A stretch of 14,773 bases of DNA from Methylopumilus sp003533095 (GTDB taxonomy: Bacteria > Pseudomonadota > Gammaproteobacteria > Burkholderiales > Methylophilaceae): contig CAXBPZ010000024.1 in assembly GCA_963977845.1 (NCBI GenBank), forward strand, positions 1-14,773, written 5' to 3'. A program made the translations under genes and the position numbers. The notes under the pieces are model-generated. The model saw nothing but the letters and a program-made list of their open reading frames with translations. It was not told the DNA's origin and did not search any database. Positions within the stretch are counted from its first letter, which is position 1. The number at the start of each line of letters is the position of its first letter. This document shows positions 1 to 7,029 of this stretch, piece after piece.

Positions 1-755
1 TTACTTTTTTGAAGAAGATGAATCGTCGAGCCCCCAGCACCTATAAAAATAAATTTTGAGTTTACTAAAATCATTTCATCTTTCTTGTTGTCATATATTT
101 TTAAATTCCAAGTTTTGTCATTTTGCTGTGATATGGATTTGACCTCATGATTAGTTTGGACTCTGAATTTTTTATTTTTTGATAAAATTTTTAACATTTC
201 ATGGCTTAATGATTCAAAGTCTATATCGCTACCAAATTCATACTTAGTCATAGCCATTTCATCTTTAGATTCCAAACCGATAAGTGGTGCCCATTTTTTA
301 ATAGTTTCTTTATTGCGAGTAAATTGTATGTCTTTAAATAAAAGAGTTTTACTAAGGGCTTCGTATCTTTTCTTTAAAAAAGAGATATTTTTTTCGCCTC
401 TAACAAAACTTATATGAGGAACTTGAGTAATAAATGATTTTGGTTTAAAAGTTTTATATTTCTTTGCTAAAAAACTCCAAAACTGTAGAGAGATTTCAAA
501 TTCTCTGTTGATTTTTAATGCTCTATTGATATTTACTTCATTATGTTTATTAAGAGGAGTGTAATTAAGTTCACAGAAGCCAGCATGGCCTGTACCAGCA
601 TTATTAATTGATTGAGTACTCTCTAATGCGCAAGAAGAGAGTTTTTCGTAAATGGTAATATTTATATTTGGATCTAGTTCTTGAGCTAATTTTGCTAATG
701 TGACACTCATAATGCCACCACCTATGCATACAACATCTTGTTTTATAGTTACCAT
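1..755 (-). CDS. mqo: Malate:quinone oxidoreductase, N-terminal half (cut by window edge)
   Basis: Membrane-associated FAD enzyme that oxidises malate to oxaloacetate and passes the electrons to quinone, a TCA-cycle step alternative to NAD-dependent malate dehydrogenase. I translated the minus strand from the ATG at 753-755 and found an open frame to the window edge, about 251 codons, roughly half the usual length of about 490-500. The N-terminal FAD-binding Rossmann motif is GGGIM at residues 12-16. It is followed by the family landmarks NNAGTGHAG and ELNYTPL, then further on FITQVPHISFV, KWAPLIG and FIFIGAGG, in the same order as in E. coli Mqo. There is no N-terminal signal peptide. An AAGGA-type ribosome site lies about 14 bases upstream, which is rather far. 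The gene diverges from the glycosyltransferase at 856. The C-terminal half lies outside the window, so intactness cannot be judged. Confidence 0.93.
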   Translation of the reverse strand, partial: MVTIKQDVVCIGGGIMSVTLAKLAQELDPNINITIYEKLSSCALESTQSINNAGTGHAGFCELNYTPLNKHNEVNINRALKINREFEISLQFWSFLAKKYKTFKPKSFITQVPHISFVRGEKNISFLKKRYEALSKTLLFKDIQFTRNKETIKKWAPLIGLESKDEMAMTKYEFGSDIDFESLSHEMLKILSKNKKFRVQTNHEVKSISQQNDKTWNLKIYDNKKDEMILVNSKFIFIGAGGSTIHLLQKS

Positions 756-800
756 CTATTAAGTTAATTCCTTTAAATTTATTTTTTTGATTTTATAAGT

Positions 801-809
801 TGTTATAAT
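801..809 (+). promoter_or_regulatory. Putative extended -10 promoter for the glycosyltransferase
   Basis: TG at 801-802 followed by TATAAT at 804-809 forms an extended -10 element in the divergent gap between mqo and the glycosyltransferase. I see no good -35, which extended -10 promoters can do without. Transcription would start near 816, leaving a leader of about 40 bases. The gap is AT-rich, so a chance match is possible. On the other strand TATAAA at 792-797 could serve mqo, so the two promoters may overlap. Confidence 0.45.
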
Positions 810-855
810 CTATCGAAATAATCTACCTTTAAATTAACTATTAGTCACTAAATTA

Positions 856-1593
856 ATGCCTAGACTTTCTGTCATTATTATTGCAAAAAATGAATCTCAA
901 AATATAGCTGATTGTATTAAGAGTGCTCATTTCGCTGATGAAGTTGTGGTTTTGGATTCTGGTAGCTCTGACAATACGAGTTCTATAGCTAAGAAATTGG
1001 GTGCTAGAGTTTTCAATAAGCCATGGAAGGGTTATGGACAAAATAAAAATTTAGCCATGCAATTAGCAAAACACGAATGGATATTTTCTTTAGATGCAGA
1101 TGAACGAATTACCCCATCACTTAAACAAGAAATATTAAGAACTATCAAGCAAGCCCATTTAAATGTTTATGATGTTCCCCGTCGGTCTCTATTTGTTTCT
1201 AGATTTATAAAATATTCTGGTTGGCAGCCTGATAGAACAAAAAGACTTTTTAAAAAAGGATATGCTAAATTTTCTGAACACCATGTGCATGAACATCTTA
1301 TAAGTAAAGATGAAGTCGGTCATTTATCTCAACCTCTTATTCACTATTCATACAGAGACTTTGAAACCGTCTTAAAAAAGATTAATGTTTATTCAAGCTT
1401 GGGCGCTAAAGACCTTAAAAAAAGAGGTAAAAGTGGAAGTCTTAAAAAAGCAATTTTTCATGCGATTTGGGCCTTTATGCGAACTTATTTTTTAAGGTTG
1501 GGTTTTTTAGATGGTCGCGAGGGCTTGATGCTTGCAATCTCTGTAGCCGAAGGCACTTATTATCGATACATTAAACTTATCTATTTAAAATAA
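856..1593 (+). CDS. Family 2 glycosyltransferase, WaaE/KdtX-like (LPS core)
   Basis: Predicted inverting GT-A glycosyltransferase, probably adding a sugar to the lipopolysaccharide inner core at the cytoplasmic face of the inner membrane. The 245-residue protein opens with a typical GT2 strand (LSVIIIAKNE, residues 4-13). It continues with VVLDSGSSDNT (31-41, nucleotide-binding Asp34 and Asp39) and the metal-binding SLDADE at 78-83. The middle stretch with GWQPD, KRLF and HVHEHL is the part I associate with the WaaE/KdtX branch rather than with polyprenol-phosphate sugar synthases. The C-terminus is hydrophobic and aromatic and could lie against the membrane, but I see no clear membrane span. 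The ATG at 856 has no strong ribosome site, yet it sits directly before the conserved first strand. It is a single-gene unit closed by a terminator overlapping its stop. The donor sugar and exact acceptor cannot be told from the sequence. Confidence 0.82.
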   Translation: MPRLSVIIIAKNESQNIADCIKSAHFADEVVVLDSGSSDNTSSIAKKLGARVFNKPWKGYGQNKNLAMQLAKHEWIFSLDADERITPSLKQEILRTIKQAHLNVYDVPRRSLFVSRFIKYSGWQPDRTKRLFKKGYAKFSEHHVHEHLISKDEVGHLSQPLIHYSYRDFETVLKKINVYSSLGAKDLKKRGKSGSLKKAIFHAIWAFMRTYFLRLGFLDGREGLMLAISVAEGTYYRYIKLIYLK

Positions 1594-1621
1594 AAAAGCC
1601 CATAATTATGGGCTTTTTTTT
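1592..1621. terminator. Bidirectional rho-independent terminator
   Basis: GCCCATAATTATGGGC at 1598-1613 is a perfect palindrome flanked by six A (1592-1597) and eight T (1614-1621). Both strands therefore give a GC-capped stem followed by a U-run. It begins inside the stop codon of the glycosyltransferase and lies five bases from the 3' end of the convergent tRNA-Asn, so it can end both transcripts. Confidence 0.9.
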
Positions 1622-1625
1622 AATT

Positions 1626-1701
1626 TGGCTCCTCGACCTGGGCTCGAACCAGGGACACACGGATTAACAGTCCGTTGCTCTACCGACTGAGCTATCGAGG
1701 A
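1626..1701 (-). tRNA. tRNA-Asn (anticodon GTT)
   Basis: The minus strand folds into a complete 76-base cloverleaf. It has a 7-bp acceptor stem (TCCTCGA with TCGAGGA), a D-arm GCTC/GAGC, an anticodon stem ACGGA/TCCGT around the loop CTGTTAA, and a T-arm CCTGG/CCAGG with loop TTCGAGC. The discriminator is G and the CCA end is encoded (1626-1628). Anticodon GTT reads AAC and AAU, so it carries asparagine. It has its own promoter just upstream and shares a terminator with the convergent glycosyltransferase gene. Confidence 0.97.
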
Positions 1702-1713
1702 ATTGAGAACGTG

Positions 1714-1743
1714 ATCATAAGGTAAATTTTGCCTTACGGTCAA
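1714..1743 (-). promoter_or_regulatory. Promoter of tRNA-Asn
   Basis: On the minus strand TTGACC (1738-1743) and TATGAT (1714-1719) are spaced by 18 bases, a near-consensus sigma70 promoter. Transcription would start about eight bases below the -10, only a few bases before the mature tRNA 5' end at 1701. A second perfect TATAAT at 1758-1763 lies further upstream but has no matching -35. The tRNA is therefore probably expressed independently of the aminotransferase upstream. Confidence 0.7.
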
Positions 1744-1781
1744 CTCAAAAGAAGAGAATTATACTGGAATTAGCGCTTCTT

Positions 1782-2987
1782 TTAAACTGAAAGCGCTCGC
1801 TTTATCCTTGTTAAAGCTTCTGTTAAATTTTTCATTGAAGTAGCAAAAGAAATTCTAAAATAACCCTCTGCACCAAATGCTGAACCTGGGACAACGGCGA
1901 CACCTTCTTTTTCAAGAAGGTAATCTGCAAGTGCAAGGTCATTTTTTTCTTTTAGAATTTTTTTATTATATAAATTCTCAATCGCTTTTCTTGCATCCGG
2001 AAATGCATAAAATGCACCTTCAGCTTCAATACAAGATAGTCCTGGTATTTCATTAAAGCTTTTTACAACGTAAGCGTGCCTTTCTCTAAATGCCTTGATC
2101 ATTGGCTCCATACATGTTTGATCACCTGAAAGTGCTGCTTCTGCAGCAACTTGAGATATTGATGTTGGGTTAGATGTTGATTGTGATTGAAGTATTTCCA
2201 TGGCTTTTATAATATCACTTGGGCCTGCAGCAAAACCGATTCGCCAGCCTGTCATTGAATAAGCTTTTGATACACCATTCATGACGACGCAACGATCTTT
2301 TAATTTTGGCTCAACATTTAAAATGTTATAAAAAGGTATGTCTTTTAATTTGACATGTTCGTACATATCATCAGTACCAATTAAAATACTAGGGTGTTTC
2401 ATTAACACCTCAGAGAGTTCTTTAAGTTCTTCCTTTGTGTACACGGCACCTGTTGGATTTGATGGTGAATTTAACATGAGCAGTTTTGTTTTTGACGTAA
2501 TGGCTTTTTCAAGCTGTGCGGCTGTCATTTTAAATTTTTGTTCTATACCACATTCAATAATCACAGGTTTTGCATTTGAAACCAATGCAATATCTGCATA
2601 AGATACCCAATAAGGTGCCGGAATGATGACTTCGTCACCGGCATTTAAAACAGCTAAGCAGAAATTAAAAATACATTGTTTACCACCAACACCAACGATG
2701 ATTTCGCTAGGAGCATATTCAAGATGATTGTCACGTTTAAATTTATCAATAATTGCTTTTTTTAATGAAGGTATACCCGATACAGGTGTGTATTTAGTAA
2801 ATCCATTGTCGATAGCTTTTTTTGCAGCATCTTTAATATGTTGTGGTGTATCAAAATCAGGTTCCCCTGCTGCAAGGCCAACAATATCCTTTCCTTCGGA
2901 CTTATATCGAGCAGCTTTTGCTGTGATTGCTAATGTGGGGGATTCTTTTATACGGCCGACACAGTCGGATAGTTTTATCACTGACAA
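1782..2987 (-). CDS. aspC: Class I PLP aminotransferase, aspartate aminotransferase type
   Basis: Cytosolic fold-type I transaminase that probably interconverts aspartate plus 2-oxoglutarate with oxaloacetate plus glutamate. The 401-residue protein has the subgroup I-beta look (AGEPDFDTP at 40-48). Cofactor residues are visible: Asn177 in NPTG, Asp206 and Tyr209 in TDDMYE, the Schiff-base Lys241 in SKAYSMTGWRIG, and Arg378 in FRISFATS, which binds the substrate alpha-carboxylate. There is no ATG between the upstream in-frame stop and the conserved start. I use TTG at 2985-2987, which has a GGA six bases upstream. GTG two codons later (2979-2981) would begin the protein MIKLSD, closer to relatives as I remember them. 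A 7-bp inverted repeat (1772-1778 and 1791-1797) spans the stop codon but has no T-run. Related aromatic or prephenate aminotransferases share this fold, so the exact substrate is inferred. Confidence 0.87.
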   Translation of the reverse strand: MSVIKLSDCVGRIKESPTLAITAKAARYKSEGKDIVGLAAGEPDFDTPQHIKDAAKKAIDNGFTKYTPVSGIPSLKKAIIDKFKRDNHLEYAPSEIIVGVGGKQCIFNFCLAVLNAGDEVIIPAPYWVSYADIALVSNAKPVIIECGIEQKFKMTAAQLEKAITSKTKLLMLNSPSNPTGAVYTKEELKELSEVLMKHPSILIGTDDMYEHVKLKDIPFYNILNVEPKLKDRCVVMNGVSKAYSMTGWRIGFAAGPSDIIKAMEILQSQSTSNPTSISQVAAEAALSGDQTCMEPMIKAFRERHAYVVKSFNEIPGLSCIEAEGAFYAFPDARKAIENLYNKKILKEKNDLALADYLLEKEGVAVVPGSAFGAEGYFRISFATSMKNLTEALTRIKRALSV

Positions 2988-3060
2988 TTTTGATCCAGAT
3001 TTTAATGAAGGATGGCACTATTTTACGCAAAAAGATCTGGAGATGAAATAGACTTTTAGC

Positions 3061-4089
3061 TTATTCACATGGTTTAGAGCAACCCACTAATTGATTATAA
3101 TCTTCGATGAGTTCTGGATTAATTTTAGCAATCTGATCTCGAAGCGTTTTGATTTCATTTTTGTCATCCTTAGATTTCGCAATCACACCTAAACGCAATA
3201 GCGCGTCAGTATTTTGATTATCTAATTTAGTAGATTGTCGGTATGCTTTTTCAGCTCCCATTAAATCATTGAGGTGTTCATTAGCTAATCCGAGTTCAAA
3301 CCAAGCTTCAGCATTATTGTTTTCTTTCTTTACCCATTCGTTAGCGACAGCGAGTAATTTTTTCCAATCTTCTTTAATTGTAGGTATTGCAACCTGAAGG
3401 AAAATTGGTTTTTTATCCTCATCTTCTTCCCATAACGCAATACCTGTAATAGGAAAATTAGTTTCAGCAGGCTTATTTTTAAGAGTGTTTAACCATTCAA
3501 CAGGAAGCGCGTAGTAGAAAGAGTTTCGACCAGAAGTTTTAAACGTATTGATTCCCACAAGTCGTCCTTCTGTGTCAAATAAGCCGCTGCCAGAAGCCCC
3601 CAATCTAAATTGAGCCGAACTTAATATCACCTTGCCTTGATCAAGATCGTAAGTAGATTTGACAACGCCTGCAGAGGTTAGAGGTGCTGGTACACCGTTC
3701 GAATGACCTATAGCTATAACTTCTTGGCCTTTTTTAAGGTCGCTACTTTTACCTATAGCTACAGCTTTATGCGGCATTCCAAATGTAGTAAGTAAACATA
3801 AATCATGCCATCGATCTGCTTTCACTGCAGTGACCGAAAAAGTATCTTCTCCTTGCGAAACCCATGGTTGTTTTGTTCTTCTTATCACGTGGCAATTGGT
3901 AACGACTTGATTATCACCAACCACGACACCGGAACCAAAAGCGAGCCCACCAGATTCGTTATAGCCTCTGATCATGACCACACTTAAAAATGAATTCATT
4001 AATTCATCTTTATTTAGGGCCAATGCGGTTGTTGAAAATAATGAGAAGAGGATAGGAAAAAATAGGAAAAATTTAAAGGATGGTTTCAT
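3061..4089 (-). CDS. Exported trypsin-like serine protease with TPR-like tail
   Basis: Predicted periplasmic S1-family (trypsin/HtrA-like) protease of 342 residues. Residues 1-24 form a signal peptide: Lys-2 and Lys-6, a Phe/Leu-rich core, and a likely signal peptidase I cut after Ala-Leu-Ala24. The catalytic triad is visible as His67 in TNCHVI, Asp96 in RWHDLCLL and Ser166 in GASGSGLF. GVVVG before the His and YALPVEWL after the Ser fit the beta-barrel fold. From about residue 240 the protein turns helical, and AEAWFELGLA with the following repeat-like segment reads as one or two TPR units, where HtrA/DegP would have PDZ domains. Cys66 and Cys97 flank the catalytic His and Asp, and two more cysteines (337, 341) close the protein. 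It diverges from uvrB and lies 73 bases upstream of the aminotransferase on the same strand. The substrate is unknown; a role as a protein-binding non-protease is unlikely because the triad is intact. Confidence 0.8.
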   Translation of the reverse strand: MKPSFKFFLFFPILFSLFSTTALALNKDELMNSFLSVVMIRGYNESGGLAFGSGVVVGDNQVVTNCHVIRRTKQPWVSQGEDTFSVTAVKADRWHDLCLLTTFGMPHKAVAIGKSSDLKKGQEVIAIGHSNGVPAPLTSAGVVKSTYDLDQGKVILSSAQFRLGASGSGLFDTEGRLVGINTFKTSGRNSFYYALPVEWLNTLKNKPAETNFPITGIALWEEDEDKKPIFLQVAIPTIKEDWKKLLAVANEWVKKENNNAEAWFELGLANEHLNDLMGAEKAYRQSTKLDNQNTDALLRLGVIAKSKDDKNEIKTLRDQIAKINPELIEDYNQLVGCSKPCE

Positions 4090-4108
4090 TTGAGTTCACA
4101 TATAAAAA

Positions 4109-4136
4109 AGTATATTAATGACCTGACTCCATGCAA
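4109..4136 (-). promoter_or_regulatory. Putative promoter of the protease gene
   Basis: On the minus strand TTGCAT (4131-4136) and TATACT (4109-4114) are separated by 16 bases in the 120-base gap between the protease and uvrB. Transcription would start near 4102, just before the ATG at 4087-4089. The -35 is a partial match, so confidence is moderate. I saw no LexA-like CTGT-N8-ACAG box in this gap. Confidence 0.4.
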
Positions 4137-4209
4137 TGCGAAAAAGTTCTCCTTAGTTTTAATACATATTTAATATCCTCATTGTTTTTTTAAGTAGAAT
4201 ATCATTATC

Positions 4210-6249
4210 TTGCTACTCACATTCCCAAATAGCCCTTATCAGTTATTTCAGCCGTTTCCACCTGCGGGTGATCAGCCTGAAGCGATTGATCTTTTAACGC
4301 AGGGTATTTTTGATGGAAAAAAATTCCAAACTCTTTTAGGCGTCACTGGATCTGGAAAAACATACACCATTGCCAATGTGATCGCGAAAACAGGCAAGCC
4401 TGCTATCGTGATGGCGCCCAATAAAACTCTAGCGGCGCAACTTTATTCTGAATTTAGAGAGTTTTTCCCACAAAATGCAGTGGAATATTTTGTGTCTTAT
4501 TATGATTATTATCAGCCCGAAGCTTATGTGCCAGCCAGAGATCTTTTTATTGAAAAAGATTCAAGTATTAATGAACACATTGAACAAATGCGTTTGTCTG
4601 CAACCAAAGCTCTCCTGGAGCGTGACGATAGTATTATTGTAGCAACAGTATCTGCAATCTATGGTATTGGTGATCCAGTTGATTATCAGGGCATGGTTAT
4701 GCATCTTGTCAAAGGAGAAAAATTATTACAGCGTAATATTATTCTTCGACTTGTTTCCATGCAGTATGAGCGTAACGATTTTGATTTTTCACGAGGTGCT
4801 TTTCGAGTCAGGGGTGATACGATTGATATTTTTCCTGCTGAAAATTCTGAGACTGCAATCAGGGTTACATTGTTTGATGATCTTATTGAATCTATCACGC
4901 TCTTCGACCCACTTACAGGACAAATGTTTAACAAAGTGAATCACTTTACCGTTTATCCTTCGAGCCATTACGTTACACCAAGAGAAACCACGGTGAGAGC
5001 GATTGAAAAAATTAAAAACGAACTAAAAGAGCGTGCTGATTATTTTGTGAAAGCAAATAAATTAGTTGAAGCGCAGAGAATTGAACAGCGTACTCGTTTT
5101 GATATTGAGATGTTAAATGAAATAGGTTTTTGTAAAGGCATTGAAAATTATTCGAGACATTTATCAGGAAGAAATCCAGGCGATCCACCTCCTACTTTGA
5201 TTGAATATCTGCCTAAGGACGCGCTGATGATCATTGATGAAAGTCATGTGACTGTTCCTCAAATTGGCGGTATGTATAAGGGCGATCGTGCCCGCAAAGA
5301 AAATTTAGTTGAATACGGTTTTAGATTGCCTTCAGCACTTGATAATCGACCCTTAAAATTTGAAGAATTTGAAAAAACAATGCGGCAATGTATTTTTGTA
5401 TCCGCGACGCCTGCTGAATATGAAGCTGAACATACAGAACAAATAGTTGAGCAAGTTGCGAGACCTACAGGTCTTGTCGATCCGGAAATTATAGTCAAAC
5501 CAGCTGATACGCAAGTTGATGATTTATTAAGTGAGATTAATCTTCGCGTTGAAAAAAATGAGAGAGTGCTAGCGACTACCCTCACCAAGCGAATGGCTGA
5601 AGACTTGACTGATTACTTGACCGAACATCAAATTAAAGTCCGATACCTTCATTCAGATATTGATACGGTAGAGCGTGTTGAAATTATTCGTGATTTGAGA
5701 TTAGGAAAATTCGATGTCGTTGTGGGTATTAATTTATTAAGGGAAGGCCTAGATATCCCTGAAGTTTCGCTTGTAGCTGTTTTAGATGCTGATAAAGAGG
5801 GGTTCTTAAGATCTGAGCGCTCTCTCATTCAAACGGCGGGAAGGGCCGCGCGAAATCTAAATGGACAAGTTATTTTCTACGCCAATAAGATTACTCGAAG
5901 TATGCAGGTCGCGATGGATGAGACCAATCGAAGGCGCACAAAGCAACTTACATTTAATCAGGAAAATCATATTACGCCCGTAGGCGTGACTAAAAAGATT
6001 AAAGATATTATTGAAGGCACTTTTGATAAAGAAGAAGCTGATCTTAATCGAGCGCTTAAGAAAGAAGAAGCTCGCTATGACCATTTAAATGAAAAACAGA
6101 TGGCTAAAGAGATCCAAAAGCTTGAAAAAGCAATGCAAACAGCGGCACGTAATTTAGAGTTTGAAAAAGCTGCCCAACTTCGAGATGAGGCGAAATTCCT
6201 AAAAGAGAGGCTTTATGGGGCGGGCCTTAAGGACAGAATTGACAGTTAA
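4210..6249 (+). CDS. uvrB: UvrABC excinuclease subunit B
   Basis: DNA-damage-verifying helicase-like subunit of nucleotide excision repair; it is loaded by UvrA, holds the lesion and recruits UvrC. The protein has 679 residues, the usual length. Visible parts, in order, are the N-terminal PAGDQPEAI (18-26), Walker A GVTGSGKT (44-51), the Tyr-rich beta-hairpin start YYDYYQPEAYVPA, the DEAD-like box IIDESHVT, helicase motifs ending QTAGRAARN, and a C-terminal UvrC-binding coiled-coil (UVR) segment. The start is TTG at 4210: an in-frame stop lies at 4195-4197 and no ATG or GTG intervenes before the conserved FPNSPYQL, leaving only ATT/ATC as alternatives. No Shine-Dalgarno is evident, while TAGAAT at 4195-4200 could be a -10, so a very short or absent leader is possible. 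It is followed at once by the rpsF promoter, with no terminator seen. Confidence 0.97.
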   Translation: MLLTFPNSPYQLFQPFPPAGDQPEAIDLLTQGIFDGKKFQTLLGVTGSGKTYTIANVIAKTGKPAIVMAPNKTLAAQLYSEFREFFPQNAVEYFVSYYDYYQPEAYVPARDLFIEKDSSINEHIEQMRLSATKALLERDDSIIVATVSAIYGIGDPVDYQGMVMHLVKGEKLLQRNIILRLVSMQYERNDFDFSRGAFRVRGDTIDIFPAENSETAIRVTLFDDLIESITLFDPLTGQMFNKVNHFTVYPSSHYVTPRETTVRAIEKIKNELKERADYFVKANKLVEAQRIEQRTRFDIEMLNEIGFCKGIENYSRHLSGRNPGDPPPTLIEYLPKDALMIIDESHVTVPQIGGMYKGDRARKENLVEYGFRLPSALDNRPLKFEEFEKTMRQCIFVSATPAEYEAEHTEQIVEQVARPTGLVDPEIIVKPADTQVDDLLSEINLRVEKNERVLATTLTKRMAEDLTDYLTEHQIKVRYLHSDIDTVERVEIIRDLRLGKFDVVVGINLLREGLDIPEVSLVAVLDADKEGFLRSERSLIQTAGRAARNLNGQVIFYANKITRSMQVAMDETNRRRTKQLTFNQENHITPVGVTKKIKDIIEGTFDKEEADLNRALKKEEARYDHLNEKQMAKEIQKLEKAMQTAARNLEFEKAAQLRDEAKFLKERLYGAGLKDRIDS

Positions 6250-6255
6250 AAACCA

Positions 6256-6283
6256 TTGATTTAATTCAAAAAACACCTATAAT
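6256..6283 (+). promoter_or_regulatory. Promoter of the rpsF-priB-rpsR-rplI operon
   Basis: TTGATT (6256-6261) and a perfect TATAAT (6278-6283) are 16 bases apart, starting seven bases after the uvrB stop. Transcription from about 6290 would give a leader of roughly 60 bases before the rpsF ATG, containing the hairpin described below. This is the strongest promoter-like sequence in the window, as expected for a ribosomal protein operon. Confidence 0.75.
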
Positions 6284-6301
6284 ACTCGATCTTTCTACCT
6301 T

Positions 6302-6329
6302 GCTTTACAGTGACCGCATCACTGAAAGC
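6302..6329 (+). promoter_or_regulatory. rpsF leader hairpin, candidate S6:S18 autoregulatory site
   Basis: GCTTT (6302-6306) pairs with AAAGC (6325-6329), and CAGTGA (6308-6313) pairs with TCACTG (6319-6324). The result is an 11-bp stem with one bulged A (6307) and the loop CCGCA (6314-6318). It lies between the promoter and the rpsF ribosome site at 6340-6346. In many bacteria the S6:S18 complex represses this operon by binding a leader hairpin with an exposed CCG that mimics its 16S rRNA site. Here CCG is exposed in the loop and both S6 and S18 are encoded downstream. The regulatory role is inferred; in the published motif CCG sits in a bulge between stems, so the match is approximate. Confidence 0.55.
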
Positions 6330-6351
6330 TATTAACCATAAGGGGATTTAT

Positions 6352-6729
6352 ATGCGACATTATGAAGTTGTATTCATCGTACATCCTGATCAAAGCGAAC
6401 AAGTGCCTGGCATGATTGAGCGCTACAGATCTCTAGTAACATCCAAAGGTGGAAAACTCCACCGCCTCGAAGACTGGGGTCGCAAACAACTTGCCTACAT
6501 GATTGAAAAAATTCACAAAGCGCATTATGTGCTTATGAATATTGAATGTGATCTCGAAACGCTTGCAGAGCTGGAGCATGCATTTAAGTTCAATGATGCC
6601 GTTTTACGTCATTTGATTATGGGCACAAAAACAGCTGTGACTTCGCCATCTATTATGATGAAGGAAGAAAAGTCAAAATCAGTGCTTGATAAAGATGAGC
6701 GCGCTGCATCTGAGGTTATTGAAGCTTAA
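6352..6729 (+). CDS. rpsF: 30S ribosomal protein S6
   Basis: Small-subunit protein that binds 16S rRNA in the platform as a heterodimer with S18. The chosen start, ATG at 6352, gives 125 residues beginning MRHYEVVFIVHPDQ, the classic S6 N-terminus, and is preceded by AAGGGGA at 6340-6346. An in-frame ACG-to-ATG extension from 6310 is open but would run through the leader hairpin and has no family support. The conserved stretch EDWGRKQLAYMIEKIHKAHY and the closing AVLRHLIMGTK are present. The last 25 or so residues are charged and low in complexity, as is common for proteobacterial S6. It is the first gene of a four-gene operon, six bases before priB. Confidence 0.96.
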   Translation: MRHYEVVFIVHPDQSEQVPGMIERYRSLVTSKGGKLHRLEDWGRKQLAYMIEKIHKAHYVLMNIECDLETLAELEHAFKFNDAVLRHLIMGTKTAVTSPSIMMKEEKSKSVLDKDERAASEVIEA

Positions 6730-6735
6730 GTTAGA

Positions 6736-7020
6736 TTGAACTGCTTAGAAATTTCTGGGGAAGTTTCCCATGTGGATTTGGTTCGATACACACCCGCAGG
6801 AATACCAGCACTTAATCTTACGTTAAAACATAGTTCAGAGCAGATTGAAGCGAATTTAAAACGAACAATCAATTGTGAATTAAGCGCAAAAATCATGGGT
6901 AACAATGCATTAATACCTGTGAAAATTGGCGACAGAATTAAAACAAAAGGGTTTATTGGAAATAAGAGCGCAAAGAGTAATCAGCTCATTTTTCATATTA
7001 ATTTTATAGAATATCTATAG
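6736..7020 (+). CDS. priB: Primosomal replication protein N (PriB)
   Basis: Single-stranded-DNA-binding OB-fold protein that works with PriA and DnaT-type partners to reload the replicative helicase at stalled forks. The protein has 94 residues, within the family range. ISGEV, RYTPAGIPALNLTLKH and the closing FHINFIEYL follow the PriB/SSB-like OB pattern, and the position between rpsF and rpsR is diagnostic. The start must be TTG at 6736: an in-frame stop (the rpsF TAA, 6727-6729) lies just upstream and no ATG occurs before the first beta strand. There is little ribosome-site signal, so translation is probably coupled to rpsF. The middle (KRTINCELSAKIMGNN) is less conserved to my eye. Confidence 0.9.
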   Translation: MNCLEISGEVSHVDLVRYTPAGIPALNLTLKHSSEQIEANLKRTINCELSAKIMGNNALIPVKIGDRIKTKGFIGNKSAKSNQLIFHINFIEYL

Positions 7021-7029
7021 GAGCTTAAG

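Noticed and set aside
1772..1797. Seven-bp inverted repeat over the aminotransferase stop codon as a terminator
   Set aside because: The loop is 12 bases and no T-run follows, so it is at most a weak structure.
4090..4138. Possible 16-codon TTG leader peptide on the minus strand overlapping the protease ATG by ATGA
   Set aside because: The AAGGAGA is 12 bases from the TTG, the peptide has no regulatory features such as repeated codons, and a candidate promoter would start transcription downstream of it.
4090..4209. LexA/SOS operator ahead of uvrB
   Set aside because: I looked for CTGT-N8-ACAG and close variants and found none.
5259..5588. 109-residue minus-strand open frame inside uvrB
   Set aside because: Ser/Thr-rich antisense shadow of a fully conserved gene, with no ribosome site.
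6310..6351. Upstream extension of rpsF by 14 codons
   Set aside because: It runs through the leader hairpin, has no ribosome site, and the residues do not resemble S6; ATG 6352 has AAGGGGA and the classic MRHYE start.
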